Both the position numbers and the translations under genes were made by a program. 64,000 nucleotides of DNA, taken from Ligustrum vulgare. Lineage: Eukaryota; Streptophyta; Magnoliopsida; Lamiales; Oleaceae. Shown here piece by piece: positions 35,313-47,667 of the stretch (the stretch's first letter is position 1; each line of letters begins with the position of its first letter). The DNA is taken from positions 29,218,639 to 29,282,638 of the forward strand of contig OY743184.1 in the NCBI GenBank assembly GCA_963555705.1. Reading direction: 5' to 3'. The notes beneath the pieces were generated by a model. It ran no database searches and was not told the DNA's origin. It worked only from the letters and a program-made list of their open reading frames with translations.

Positions 35313-35972
35313 ATGAATACGATTCTTAATACCGATACTATTTCGAATGATACTTCGAACATGGGAACTTTTGAAGGAAGTATTCGTACTGGTGTGATTC
35401 CTCCGGTTGTGACCACAACTACTCCTAATATGATTCCTCCGGTTGTGGGTGCCCCTACCATCTTACATTCAAACTCCGTTCCACATGGAGAAAATTCGGA
35501 GAAATTTATTGGGGTTGATTTCAAAAGGTAACAACAGAAAATGCTATTCTATCTCACAACCCTCAACTTGGTGAAATTCTTAAATGAAGATCCTCATGTT
35601 ATACAAGAAGGAGAAAATAATAGGGCATCATTGATTGCTTTGAATGCTTGGAAACATTCAGGTTTTCTATGTAAGAATTACATTCTGAATGGCTTGGACA
35701 ATTCCTTATACAATGTATATTGCTTCAAGAAATCTGCAAAGGAGCTATGGGAATCCTTGGAAAAGAAATACAAGACTGAAGATGTCGGAACAAAGAAGTT
35801 TATCGTGGGAAAATTCTTGGACTACAAAATGCTACAAAATGGTAGATTCTAAGATGGTCATCAGTCAAGTGCAAGAATTTGTAAGTCATACTCCATGACA
35901 TTAATGTGGAGAATATGTCGTGAGTGAATCATTTCAAGTGGCCGCAATTATCGAGAAACTTCCACCCATGTG
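35313..35972 (+). pseudogene. gag: Copia E gag, N-terminal part
   Basis: The first frame (from 35313) encodes an N-terminal tail with two IPPVV motifs and ENSEKFIGVDFKR. The next (35541-35852) has NAWKHSGFLCKNYILNGLDN, SAKELWESLEKKYKT and KKFIVGKFLDYKM, the plant Copia gag core. A stop at 35528 and a frameshift near 35840 break it. The last codons before 35972 spell PPMW, where the gag-only Gypsy has inserted. Confidence 0.88.
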
Positions 35973-35977
35973 GAGAG

Positions 35978-36956
35978 TGACGCGATCCCAGTCGGGGAAT
36001 CTCGTCGAACACGCGGAATAACGATAATTAAAACCTAGGAAAGATCTAAATCAGATGACACAAGACAAACAACGAAAAATAAGGATAGAACGACGGTAAA
36101 GCCTTGACCCGACAATCACGACGCAATTTATGACGATGCGGATTGAAGAACCAAGATTGGTGAACGCCACAAGGACTTGTCAGTTTCCTTTATAAGTATC
36201 GGATTTGGAAACGCCACAAATACTCTTGCGAATATTTGATAAGTTTGCTGGAAGAACGCCACAAAAATCGGATTTTTGATAAGTTCAAGAAAAAGGGAAT
36301 AAACTCAACCTCTCAATTATGGAGAATCCTCTCACAAATTTTATTAATCAACTCAAACTTGTCTATTGTTTACAATGATGAAAAGCAATATAAATAAGCA
36401 AGAAAACCTAGCATCTAATTACTCAAAATAGAATTCTAATTATGCTAAAATTCTAAAATAGGAAAATAACCTAAAATAATAAAAGGAAATAAATTAATTG
36501 AAAATCCCCGGAAAATCTGGCGCTGCGTCTCTTACGGCCGTGACAAACCTTCTTACAGCCGTAAAGGCCTTTCTGATCAAATTGTGATATTAGTTACGGC
36601 CGTGACACAATGTTTACGGCCGTGAATTTCCTCCAGTTTGAATGTTATGGCCGTAAGAATGGACATTACGGCCGTGAGACCCTTTCTGCTGAAATTCTGC
36701 CTTTTTCCTCGTTAATTGATTACGGCCGTGATTGTAAGATTTACGGCCGTGATTGTAAGATTTACGGCCGTGACTTATGAGCTTTACGGCCGTAAGGCCT
36801 TTTCTGCATAAACAATTCCGTGTGCTCGGCTCGGCTTGATTCTTTCCTCTTCTCGGCTCGATTCCAACACGGAACTTGCTCCGTTTTGCACGTAGATCAC
36901 TATCATATTGCCGATGGCTCGACCTCGCCCTTCGATGCCTGGTCCGAATCACATCA
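35978..36956 (-). repeat. 3' LTR of the gag-protease-only Gypsy
   Basis: Starts TGACGCGATCCCAG and ends GGTCCGAATCACATCA. To its right the minus strand reads AAGAGAGGGAGTA, the polypurine tract. It includes the palindrome array at 36532-36795. Confidence 0.93.
36532..36795. repeat. Ten-copy array of the 12-bp palindrome TTACGGCCGTRA (3' LTR)
   Basis: Copies begin at 36532, 36553, 36594, 36614, 36645, 36666, 36720, 36741, 36762 and 36784. The consensus is TTACGGCCGTGA or the perfect palindrome TTACGGCCGTAA; one copy has CAGCCG and one TGGCCG. Spacing is often 20-21 bp or multiples. Such dyads suit a dimeric DNA-binding protein, but no factor is identified. The CpG content makes each copy a potential methylation target. 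Confidence 0.9.
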
Positions 36957-38935
36957 TACTCCCTCTCTTGAAAAGGATTCGACCTCGAATCCATTTTTGG
37001 TCGGCTTTTCAAGCTCCTCCTGCTTTCCTGGGCTCGATGATCATTTTTAAGCTTCATGCAATCCTTTAGCCTCTTGGGCTGCTTATTTTGACCAATAACT
37101 TTCTTTCCCGCTTTACGTTCATGGCTTGAGTTATGTCCCTGCAAAACAGATTTCATAGAACTGGGGAGGGAATTGTTAGCTCGGTTAAGTGCAAGGCGTG
37201 GATCCCCGTACACTAACCTATGTGCAAACAAACTCAATTTGGGGGTGGACTCTCTTTTCTTTTTGCACTCATTCTTTCCTTTTTCTGAGGTCGTGGCCTC
37301 AACTCTCTTGTTTTCAACTTTCACACCCTCTCCTTTTTCTGAGGTCGTGGCCTCAACGCTCTTATTTTTCCCATCGAACTCGCGCTTTATTTTCAATTGG
37401 TCATTTTGAGCTTCTTTTGGGGATAACGGCACAAGTGTAAATTTCTTCCCACCCTTCTCAAATGAATACTGATTCGTAAACCCATCATGCACTACCTTTC
37501 TATCATGTTGCCAGGGTCGCCCCAACAATATATGACCAACATGCATAGGTACCACGTCACAGACCACCTCATCCTTATAACCCCCGATGGCAAAATTGAC
37601 CCTAGCCTGCTTATTTACCTTAATTTCCCCCGACTCGGTCAGCCATTGCAATTTATAAGGGTTTGGATGTTTCATCAAGCTTAAGCACAACTTATTAATC
37701 AACATTGTACTAACTACATTAGTACAACTTCCCCCGTCAATCACCATGCTACAAGCCTTTTTGCCCACCAAGCACCTAGTATGAAAAAGATTATCCCTTT
37801 GCTCGCCAATTTCATCCACCCTAGCCCTAGCACTAAGGACACGTCGATTAACAAGTGTTTCTTTTTCAGGATAGGTCAATCCTTCCTCATCACTACTACT
37901 AGCCCCAACATCCACTAACTTAGGCATTCCCTTAAATTCATCCTCGGAACTAGTTTCACCATTATCACGCAAGAGCATTACCCTTTTATTTGGTCACTGT
38001 GATGCTATATGGCCCATCCCCAAACACTTAAAGCACTTAATATTTCTATCCCTAGTAGGTTGAGAATCCGAAATATTTTTACCTTTAGTAATAAGTTCCT
38101 CCTTTCCCTTCGGGACGTGCTCATCATTGTGATCCTTCCTCGGTTGTGATGTAGGATAAGTTCCCGGTGATTGTTTAGATGTCCCCTTTCGCCTTAATTG
38201 CCTTTCTACCTTCATTGCCATATGCACCATATCCTCTAGCTCCACATAATGTTGCAGCTCAATGACATTGGCAATGTCTCTACTCAGCCCACTCAGAAAC
38301 CTAGCCATCGTAGCTTCCCGATCCTCCACTACATTAGCCCGAATCATCGCCACTTCCGTATCCTTATGATAATCTTCTACACTCCTCGACCCCTGAGTCA
38401 TACCCTGCAGCCTCTGGTAAATATCCCTATAATAATGAGTTGGCACAAACCGCTTCCTCATTATAGTTTTCAATTCACCCCAAGTTTCCACTGGCTCCTC
38501 AAGGTTCCTCCTCCTACTCGTAACTAGTTGATCCCACCAAATATTGGCATAATCTGTGAATTCAATCACAGCTAATTTAACCTTCTTCTTTTCCGAATAA
38601 TTATTACAATCAAAAAGCCGTTCGACCTTTGTCTCCCAATCCAAGTACGCCTCCGGGTCACTCCTACCTTGGAACGATGGTATCTTCACCTTAATTTTCC
38701 CAAGGTCGTCATCAACATCACCTCTACCCCCACGATGCCTCCTAGCATCCCGACGCTCCCTATCATGCCTTCTTTCGTTCCTATCTCCTCTATCCCTCCT
38801 TCGCATACTTCCCAACGATATACTTCCACTTTCACTACCCATGCCTTCATCATCCACACCAACCTCACTCCTATTATTTCTCCTAACCCGAGAACCATCA
38901 TGAGATTGATCCCGCTCGGCACCCCGATTTTCCAT
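36614..38935 (-). pseudogene. gag: gag-protease polyprotein of the non-autonomous Gypsy
   Basis: The N-terminal part (37994-38935) is Arg-rich, then has the gag core DPEAYLDWETKVERLFD, IWWDQLVTSRRRN and MRKRFVPTHYYRDIYQRLQ, and a knuckle CFKCLGMGHIASQ. The expected last Cys codon is TGA, so a single nonsense change separates gag from the next frame. That frame (36614-37978) has the retropepsin-like CSMVIDGGSCTNVVST and HILLGRPWQHDRKV. It then runs through the PPT into the 3' LTR and reads part of the palindrome array as HGRKSYN-type repeats before ending at 36614. No pol follows. Confidence 0.9.
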
Positions 38936-39355
38936 CTATGCCATAAGCCTCTCAAACTGCGCCCTCATTGCTGCCATATCATTGTTACCCTGTTCATTCC
39001 TTCTGTTCTCACCCCTGGGCTGTTTTCTGTCTCCAATAGAAGATGAAGATGTGGAAACCTCTCTATCAGACATTTTTAGACACAAACAAGGAAATTTGGA
39101 ATATTTGGGAATATTTGAAAATTTTCGGTTTTTTTTTTTTTTTTTTTTTAATAATCTGCCAAAGAATTGGACTACGAGTATGGCAGAAAAAACGGAACTG
39201 GATTTGGAAGAAAAACGAAGAAGAAAAACACTTTTTGAATTTTTGGGACTGACTCTTATGGATCAAACTGGAAAAATTTATGACTGACACGAAGAACGCG
39301 AAGAACACGAAAATCAAGAAAATTCAAGAAACGCAAGAATCTGAAATAGATCCAA

Positions 39356-39367
39356 GCTCTGATACCA
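39356..39367 (-). other. Primer binding site of the gag-protease-only Gypsy
   Basis: On the minus strand TGGTATCAGAGC is a perfect match to the initiator-Met tRNA complement, two bases from the 5' LTR at 39370. Confidence 0.92.
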
Positions 39368-39369
39368 GA

Positions 39370-40348
39370 TGACGCGATCCCAGTCGGGGAATCTCGTTGA
39401 ACACGCGGAATAACGATAATTAAACCTAGGAAAGATCTAAATCAGATCGACACAAGACAAACAACGAAAAATAAGGATAGAACGACGGTAAAGCCTTGAC
39501 CCGAAAATCACGACGCAATTTATGACGATGCGGATTGAAGAACCAAGATTGGTGAACGCCACAAGGACTTGTCAGTTTCCTTGATAAGTATCGGATTTGG
39601 AAACGCCACAAATACTCTTGCGGATATTTGATAAGTTTGCTGGAAGAACGCCACAAAGATCGGATCTTTGATAAGTTCAAGAAAAAGGGAATAAACTCAA
39701 CCTCTCAATTTTGGAGAATCCTCTCACAAATTTTATTAATCAACTCAAACTTGTCTATTGTTTACAATGATGAAAAGCAATATAAATAAGCAAGAAAACC
39801 TAGCATCTAATTACTAAAAATAGAATTCTAATTATGCTAAAATTCTAAAATAGGAAAGTAACCTAAAATAATAAAAGGAAATAAATTAATTGAAAATCCC
39901 CGGAAAATCTGGCGCTGCGTCTCTTACGGCCGTGACAAACCTTCTTACGGCCGTAAAGGCCTTTCTGATCAAATTGTGATATTAGTTACGGCCGTGACAC
40001 AATGTTTACGGCCGTGAATTTCCTCCGGTTTGAATGTTACGGCCGTAAGAATGGACATTACGGCCGTGAGACCCTTTCTGCTGAAATTCTGCCTTTTTCC
40101 TCGTTAATTGATTACGGCCGTGATTGTAAGATTTACGTCCGTGATTGTAAGATTTATGGCCGTGACTTATGAGCTTTACGGCCGTAAGGCCTTTTCTGCA
40201 TAAACAATTCCGTGTGCTCGGCTCGGCTTGATTCTTTCCTCTTCTCGGCTCGATTCCAACACGAAACTTGCTCCGTTTTGCACGTAGATCACTATCATAT
40301 TGCCGATGGCTCGACCTCGCCCTTCGATGCCTGGTCCGGATCACATCA
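39370..40348 (-). repeat. 5' LTR of the gag-protease-only Gypsy
   Basis: 979 bp, TGACGCGATCCC .. GGATCACATCA. It carries the same ten-copy palindrome array at 39924-40187; one copy has changed to TTACGTCCGTGA and another to TTATGGCCGTGA, while two that are altered in the other LTR are intact here. Confidence 0.93.
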
Positions 40349-40353
40349 GAGAG

Positions 40354-40640
40354 ACTTCAAAAACTATCTCAAACACAAGCGCAAGGAGATGAACATTGAA
40401 GAACTTGTGGTCCAATTAAGGATTGAAAAAACAACCGAAGTTCGGACAAACGTGTTGAGAATAGCATACCACAAGAAAAAGCATATGTGGTGGAATCTAG
40501 CAACAAGAAAGGGAAGAAGAGAAAGCATTCCGCTAAACCTACCAAGAAGAATGGAAAGAAATTCAAGGGCAACTGCTATAATTGTGGAAAGACTAGACAT
40601 CTCTTGGTTGATTATCGCAAACCTAAGTAGCAAGCTCAAG
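40354..40640 (+). pseudogene. gag: Copia E gag, C-terminal part
   Basis: Continues the Copia E gag after the Gypsy insertion (NYLKHKRKEMNIEELVVQLRIE). A degenerate zinc knuckle follows near 40575-40630, reading CYNCGKTRHLLVDY, with the last Cys replaced by Tyr and the conserved Gly before His replaced by Arg. Downstream is a stop before the protease frame. Confidence 0.85.
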
Positions 40641-40700
40641 CCAACATAGTCGAATTTAATACCATATCAAATGGCATGTCAGGTATGAACTTATCGACAG

Positions 40701-41963
40701 TTGTTTCTGAATGTAAATCCCATGGAATGGTGGGCTGATACGGGTGCAACCCCTCACATTTGTGCTGATAGAGGAATGTTCACATCATACACTCCAACCG
40801 AGGGAGAAAAATTGTTTATGGGGAACTCCTCAACATCCAAAGTGGAAGGACAAGGCAAAGTGGTATTGAAGATGACATCGGGAAAGGAACATAGCCTCAA
40901 TTATGTCCTTCACGTACTGGATATTCGCAAGAACCTTGTGTTGGGTTCTTTGTTTAGCAATAATGACTTTAAATTAGTCTTTGTATTGGATAAGTTTATT
41001 TTTACCAAAAATAATATGTCTGTAGGCAAAGGCTATGTAAAAGATGGACTATTCAAAATGAATGTCCTAACTGTTGTATCAAATACTACAAGAAATAAAA
41101 CGTCATCTTCGGTTTATATTCTTGAGTCATCTAATCTATGGCATCATAGATTAGGACATACAAACTTTAATTCAATACGCAAGTTAATGAATTTAAGTTT
41201 ACTTTTGAATATGCATTTTAATAATGGAAAATGCAAAACACGTGTAGAGGCAAAAGCGGCCAAAACACCATTTCATTCGGTTGAACAAAACACCACACCA
41301 TTAGAATTAATTCACATGGATGTGTGTGATCTAAAGTTCGTACAAAAAAGGGGTGGTAAAAAGTATTTCATCACATTAATAAATGATTGTACAAGGTACT
41401 GTTATGTATACTTGTTGAAAAGCAAAGATGAAGCTTTGGAAGTGTTTAAACACTACAAAAATGAAGTTGAAAATCAACTTGGAAAACGAATAAAAATGAT
41501 TCGTAGTGATAAAGATAAAGAATATGTTGCAACGTTTGAAGAATTTAGAATCATTCATCAAACAACGTCACCATATTCACCTCAGTCTAATGGGATTGTT
41601 GAACGCAAAAATCGAACATTAAAGGAAATGATGAATGCAATGTTGATTAGTTTGGGCTTACCTTAAAACTTGTGGGGGGAAGCCATACTTTCTGCAAATC
41701 ATATCCTAAATAAAATACCACACAAGGATAGGGTTGAATCGCCTTACGAATTATGGAAATTTCGAAAACCTTCCTACAAATATCTTAAAGTGTGGGGGTG
41801 CTTAGCAAAAGTACAAATACCCAAACCTAAACAAGTTAGGATTGGACCAAAGACAATTGATTGTGTCTTTATTGGATATGCCATCAATAGTAGTGGATAT
41901 CGATTCTTGGTTCATAAATCCGAAATACTTGATGTACATGTAGGTACAATTATTGAATCATGA
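40701..41963 (+). pseudogene. Copia E protease and integrase
   Basis: The protease site [12 protein letters not shown] is legible at the start. The pre-integrase His region is [17 protein letters not shown]. The integrase core has Asp in LIHMDVCDL, Asp in [11 protein letters not shown] (RSDRGGEF-like in relatives) and Glu in [17 protein letters not shown] stop at 41665 separates the core from the C-terminal part (41670-41963: WGEAILSANHILNKIPHK, YKYLKVWGCLAKV). Without that stop and the neighbouring ones the DDE set is complete. Confidence 0.92.
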
Positions 41964-42957
41964 AATGCGGTCTTCTTTGAAGACAGTTTTCCATGTAAAG
42001 AAAAGAAAGTAAGTTTAAATAAACGAACTTGTGATAACATACATGGAAAGGACGACGATCTTCAAGTAAATGAAGAACCGAGACGTAGTAAAAGGCAACG
42101 AATTCCAAAGACATTAGGTTCAGAATTCGTAACCAATTTGCTTGAAAATGATCCAAGGACATTTGATGAAGCAATATCCTCTCCCGAAGCTCCTTTTTGG
42201 AAAGAAGCTGTATGTAACAAAATTGAATCCATCATGAGTAACCATACTTGGGAATTGGTTGAACTCCCTCCAGGAAACAAAGCTTTAGGCCAAACAAAAA
42301 CTGAAATCAGATGGATCAATTGATAAATATAAGGCTAGATTAGTAGCCAAAGGGAATAGACAAGAGGAAGTATTGAATTTCTTTGATACTTATTCACCCG
42401 TTACAAGAATTACGTCTATACGTGTCTTGATTGCAATCGCAGCATTGCATAATCTTGAAATACATCAAATGGATGTTAAAATCGCGTTTCTAAATGGTGA
42501 ATTAGAAGAAGAATTCTACATGGAACAATCTAAAGGGATTGTTGCACCAGGAAATGAAAATAAGGTGTGTAAACTTGTAAAATCATTGTATGGATTGAAA
42601 CAAGCACCGAAGCAATGTCATGAAAAGTTTGATAAAACTATGTTGTCAAATGGCTTCAAAATCAATGAATGGGACAAGTGTGTCTACATTAAAACCACAC
42701 CTAACCAATATGTAATCATATGCCTATACGTTAACGATATGCTAATTATAGGAAATAACTCAAAAGTCATTTCCTCAACTAAGAAAATGTTAACAAAACA
42801 TTTTGACATGAAGGATATGGGAGTGGCGGATGTAATATTAGGGATTAAAATCCCTAAGACATCCGATGGTTTATCATTGTCTCAATCACATTATGTTGAG
42901 ACTAAAAAGTTTAAGACGTATGACGATAAACCAGTTAAGTCACCAGTTGACACTTAG
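41964..42957 (+). pseudogene. Copia E reverse transcriptase
   Basis: After a TGA, RT starts within 42138-42323 (PEAPFWKEAVCNKIESIMSNHTWELVELPP), shifts frame near 42310, then continues at 42373-42957 (FFDTYSPVTRITSIRVLIAIAA, QMDVKIAFLNGELEEEFYMEQ, KSLYGLKQAPKQC). The catalytic YVDD box reads YVNDM, so one catalytic Asp is Asn. The RNase H part is displaced to 50199 by the Athila-like insertion at 43024. Confidence 0.92.
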
Positions 42958-43023
42958 CCAAATATACTGGTGAGCCCGTATTTCAATTGGAATATTCGCG
43001 TGTCAAAGGCAGTTTAATGTATA

Positions 43024-44468
43024 TGATGGGTGTCAAATCCAACAAATAATAATTTTTTCTTGCTCTTATAAAAATAAATTGTATTAGTGGTGAGCAAGGT
43101 TGAATCTACAGAGACTGGTTAGATTTAATTTTTCGGGAAAATTAAAAGCAATGAATTAAAAACAAGGGGGGGTTTGAATTTTTGAATGTGAAATTAAATT
43201 ATAAATAAACGAGTGCGAAATTAAGATTTTTGGGAATATCAAATTAAACAAATATTCAGCCTAAGGTATAATCTCAGTAATGATTCATAGAATTGATCAT
43301 TGATGCAAAAATAAAATCTTTACCTCATTCTCTAAATTAGTTATGGTCATTGATACGATCTAACAACCTATCTCTTCTTACTTTATCGATAATCAAGAGA
43401 CGCTCGTTGATTATTTTCCTAATCAATAAACAACCCTAGATACGATCGTAGGATTTAATTTACCAATAGCATTAATTTTTAGAGAGACGACCAATTCTAA
43501 CCAACAAATCCACACATGTGATTTATTTAAATTAGGTTATATGTCTTCATAACATGAGTCAAAAATCAGTCTATAATTAACTATGTTATTTGTCACTTAT
43601 ATTAGAAAACTTAAACAATCATGGATTAAGATTCCTAATTGACCAAGTATCATTTTGAATATTAAAACAACGTGCACTTTGAATCAATCAATCAAAATAA
43701 CAACTTCAATTCACAAGCAAAAGACGTATAAATAGAGAACAATTAAAGGAACAATTAAATTTAATTATATCTCACAACTCTTGGTGAATCAAAACTTCGA
43801 ATAACCTTGAACTGGAATAATAAATTAGCTACTCATAAACATTATAAATCAAAAACTAAAAGAAAGAAAATAAAATAAAAATCACTCTAGGTTGAAAAAT
43901 AACGTGTAGCCTCCTCCTTTTTTTTTTTTTTTTTTGCCAAGCCTTACGTCCCCTTTTGTCTCCAGCAATCCCCCTTTCTTGTGGCCCAGGTCCCTCTTTA
44001 GTTGCTGCCCTCTTTTTTTTTCTTCTCTCAGTAATTTTTCTTTTCAAAAACGTGTCTGCCCCCTTAATCCCTTCTAGTGCTGCCTTAATTAAGTCCTTCC
44101 TTTCCTTAATTCAAGTCTTTCCTTAATTCTCTTTTTCCAAAAAAAATAAAAACGTGCTGCCATCCTTCCAAACCAACATTTGAGCCCATTTACCTCCAAA
44201 GTCCACAAGTCCAGCCCATTAAATATTTGAGGCTGTCTTTCAGAATTAATAAGGCGTGCCCACGCCTTATGCAAAGCCCTGATCTGATCTTGTACGTTTT
44301 GAGTTCCAAACTTGTTCTTTTAATTCGTGATATCGAATCCATTATGATCTAAATTCTCCACCTAATCCACAAAACATAAAATATGATTAACATCTACAAT
44401 TTAAGCGTTTAAAATCAAAAGAATAAGAGGAAATATCACAAATTAAATGGCAAATATGTGCTCTATCA
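43024..44468 (-). repeat. 3' LTR of the Athila-like element
   Basis: Ends TGATGGGTGTC and TGCTCTATCA. It contains the palindromic phrase AAGGCGTGCCCACGCCTT near 44251-44270. The pyrimidine run TCCCCCCACACTTAG directly to its right (44471-44485) is the complement of the polypurine tract. Confidence 0.92.
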
Positions 44469-47400
44469 AATCCCCCCACACTTAGACAATGCTTGTCCTC
44501 AAGCATGAACTAGCTCAAGTTAATGAGTTGCTCTCATCATTCATTCTTCTGTCTCCACAATTCAACACAATGCTAGTCACTTCAACAAATTTTTTTAAAA
44601 AAAATCCACATGTGGTGGTATTTAACACCTCACATTAGATTCACACAATACGCTCAAAGTGTTTAGGGTGTAAAGTATATATGTACTCTCAAGTAAAAGC
44701 ATAGAAGATTCTTACCATAGGCTTGCTAATATATAACATTGGAGCCATCAATGGTTTTTAAATGCAAAGGGTCTTAACACCGGTTGTAATGGGGCTTGGG
44801 TAATGTGGGATAAAAAGGATACATTTTTGGCTAATTTCATCGAAGGAATTATACAAACTTCTTTGTAAAATTCATGTACTTCAATCAAATCACTCCACAC
44901 CCCAGTGTAGTTTATATTCTTTCACCTCTCGTGAGTATACCCTCAACAACTATCAATGAATTACAACATGGGTGTTAATTTCAATCAACTTGACAGCACG
45001 AAATATAGACAAAGCAATTCAAACCACTCATAAGCACATGTAATGGGAGTTAACACCCTCACAAGGTATTTCTCTCTTCGCACAAAATGTATAAGGGTGA
45101 GAATTTTCACTCAACTCACTGCATGGAGAATTCATTGCCACAGACTGTTCAGATGTCATGACCGGAGCTAACAATAACACAAGTGCAAAGTAAAGGTCTT
45201 TATTTGGTTGTAACAGGGCTTCGGTTAGGTAGGATAAAAGGAAAATATTTAGGCTAAGTTGAGAGGAGAGTTCACAAGCTGATTTGGTTCAAAACGATAA
45301 TCTCTTACTCCCCCTTTCAATGTGATTTTCCTTAATTTCCTAGCATCCAATCGATTCAGCCCTTGACTCTTATTATGCATGTGGGGTTTATTCTCTTCAC
45401 AGGATTTTTTTTTGTACAACTTGATTTCTTTTTGACCACATTATCACTTAAACCTTGAATAGCACAGAGTGAAAGCTCCCATTTTTCTGAAGCTAAGCCT
45501 GTCTCATATTTCTCAATCAATAAAAGCTTGTGAAATTCCTCTCTTATGGGTTCAAGATAGAGGTAACATGAAATAACGGGAATCCATGGCTTGTAACGTG
45601 GCAACAAAATTCCAAAGACAGGCTAAAGCTCAATGAGGCTTCTATTGGTACATGTATCATGGTAGGCTCTTTAAGAAGGACAAATTGGGTAACACCTAAT
45701 GGCTTTACTATATTTTTGCACTTAAGTCAAGAAACTACAATGACATGCACAAGAGAGCACATCCAAGAATAAACAAACCATGCAGGACTCACATCAAAGA
45801 ATAAGAGCCTAATATAAAAATAAAAGCAGCTCAAAGGCTCAAAAGCTCACGAATTATGGTTTATATCTGTTGCTCCCATCCATTTATGAGATATAGGTCA
45901 TTGCTTGGTCCTAGTTTCAAACTCAAATTAATGCTAAAAAGATTGTAGTTAGGTTAATCGGAGTGGTGTTACAACACATCAACTTTGGTTTGACTCAATT
46001 AGGTATAGATTGCAACTCGACCCCTTTATTCCCCAACATTTCTTTCACATCATAGGTCTTTGATTTTCAACGTCTTTCATTCTCAACCAAAATAATTTGA
46101 AGCTCAAGTGAATAAGCCTATATATCCCTTCAATGCAAGGTTCAAGAGAATGGAATATTACCAAGGAATAGGAGTTCTCATGGCTTGTATTGTGGTTGAT
46201 TTTCAACAAAAGGCTATGGCTCAAAAGTGGCTTTCTAGGGGTATATTTCAAGGTATGCATTTTAAGAAAGCTAAATTGGACTTCACCTAAGTGCCCTTAC
46301 TTATTTAGTGCATTCAATTACCAAGAGGCATCTCAACATGCATAACAGAGCAAGTTCTAGAAAAAACCAACTACACTTGACAATCACACAATCAAAGGAA
46401 TAGAGTATGTCGTAGTGTTAAATGTAAATGCTCAAGAGGCTCAAAAGGTCACAAAATAAGGTTAATGTGCATCAAATCCCACACACCCTTCATTCAATCC
46501 ACCATCAAGAGCAATCAATCTAGTGCAATAAACAAAAACTTAACTAGTTTTGCAATTCCCCATTGTGCCTCAATTCATCTCGATAATTCACAGTAATTCA
46601 GATCCTAAAGGGATAAACATTGCCAAAATCCAAAATTAAGAAGAGAATTTTCAAAAAAATTCTTTGAAAAATAGAGCAAACATGGATTATAATAGAAATT
46701 GAGGTGCACTAAAATTAATCAATGTTCAAAAACTAAGCAAAGGTACATATCAAAACCCTCCCCCACACTTAATCCATACATTATCCTCAATGTAATAAAA
46801 TCATAAATTATGAAAAATAGAAGAGAATAGGAATAGAGGACTCCCCTGCAGGTTGAACGAGAGATGTCAATGTGAAGGCGGGGGAGAAAACAAACTTCCT
46901 TAATGGCATTCCTTGTTAGTCCATTTACTTGAGATCCATGACAAAACTCTTCCTCTATAAGCCCCAAATCATGGTATCTGCCCATACAAATCCCACAGCA
47001 AAATCACAGTGTTCCCACAACTCGCACAAGTGTTGTCACATTCCCATGAACCGAGTGTAGCGGTTTATTGGTTTTGAGGGAAAGAAAGGAACAGAGGTTG
47101 AAGCTATGGAGGAAGTTCGTGGAGGTAGAAGATGGTGGTGGGCTTGGTTGAAGGTTAGAGAAGAAGGTGGAGGTTGCGGTTTGTTGATGAAGATGATGGT
47201 GCAAGATGGAGATTGAGGCTGGAGAAGATGAGGGAGAGCGGAAGTGGATTGGTGTTGGGAAGGAGAGAGAGTTGTAAGGGTTGTGTCTGATTTTCGATTT
47301 TTTTTAGCCTTGTTTGTAATCTGAGATGCACTTTAGGTAAGGCGTGGGCACGCCTTATTCCAAGTTGTGAACATAGAACATTAACCTGAGATGCTCTTTG

Positions 47401-47667
47401 GGTAAGGCGTGGGCATCCCTTATTCCAAGATTCTTTCAATCAATTGTTTTCTTCATAGAGCGTGCCCACGTCCTAATGAAGATTGATATCTGCCAGAAAA
47501 TTAAAACAATGTCAATTTCACTTCAAAAACTATAGGGATCATAAAATAAATAATAGTGAAAAATGAAAACAAAAATAAAACTTATTTCTAAAACTAAAGA
47601 AAAACTCGGGTTGCTTCCCGGAAGCGCTTATTTTAAAGTCATTAGCTCGACTCCCCTCGTAAGCACT
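44469..47667. other. Non-coding interior of the Athila-like element
   Basis: It begins with the PPT complement and the Athila-associated phrase CACTTAGACAATGCTTGTCC. No polymerase, integrase or envelope-like frame is present. A phrase with GGTTGTAA.GGGCTT recurs near 44783 and 45208, suggesting an old internal duplication. AAGGCGTGGGCACGCCTTATTCC at about 47339 and a decayed copy near 47403 are related to the LTR palindrome. Confidence 0.6.

Larger units (their letters stand above)
35978..40348 (-). mobile_element. Gag-protease-only Gypsy (TR-GAG-like), recent insertion
   Basis: GAGAG at 35973-35977 and 40349-40353 is a perfect TSD inside Copia E gag; the gag reading continues across it (MW | RDFKNYLKHKRKEM). 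The two LTRs are both 979 bp and differ at roughly 18-20 positions by eye (~98% identity), so it is younger than its host. The interior holds only gag and a retropepsin-like domain, with no RT, RNase H or integrase, like the terminal-repeat-with-GAG class of non-autonomous elements. Confidence 0.92.

Noticed and set aside
36532..36795. A CRISPR-like array, because of regularly spaced repeats
   Set aside because: Units are 12 bp with short irregular spacers in a plant LTR; there is no leader and no cas gene.
38669..39046. A 125-codon plus-strand frame
   Set aside because: Shadow of the Arg-rich gag N-terminus on the minus strand.
40212..40649. A 145-codon plus-strand frame fused across 40348
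   Set aside because: Crosses from the Gypsy LTR into Copia E gag in a frame that is not the gag frame; an artefact of the insertion.
47155..47439. A Ser/Pro-rich 94-codon minus-strand frame in the Athila-like element
   Set aside because: No similarity recognised, overlaps another open frame, and lies in non-coding interior.
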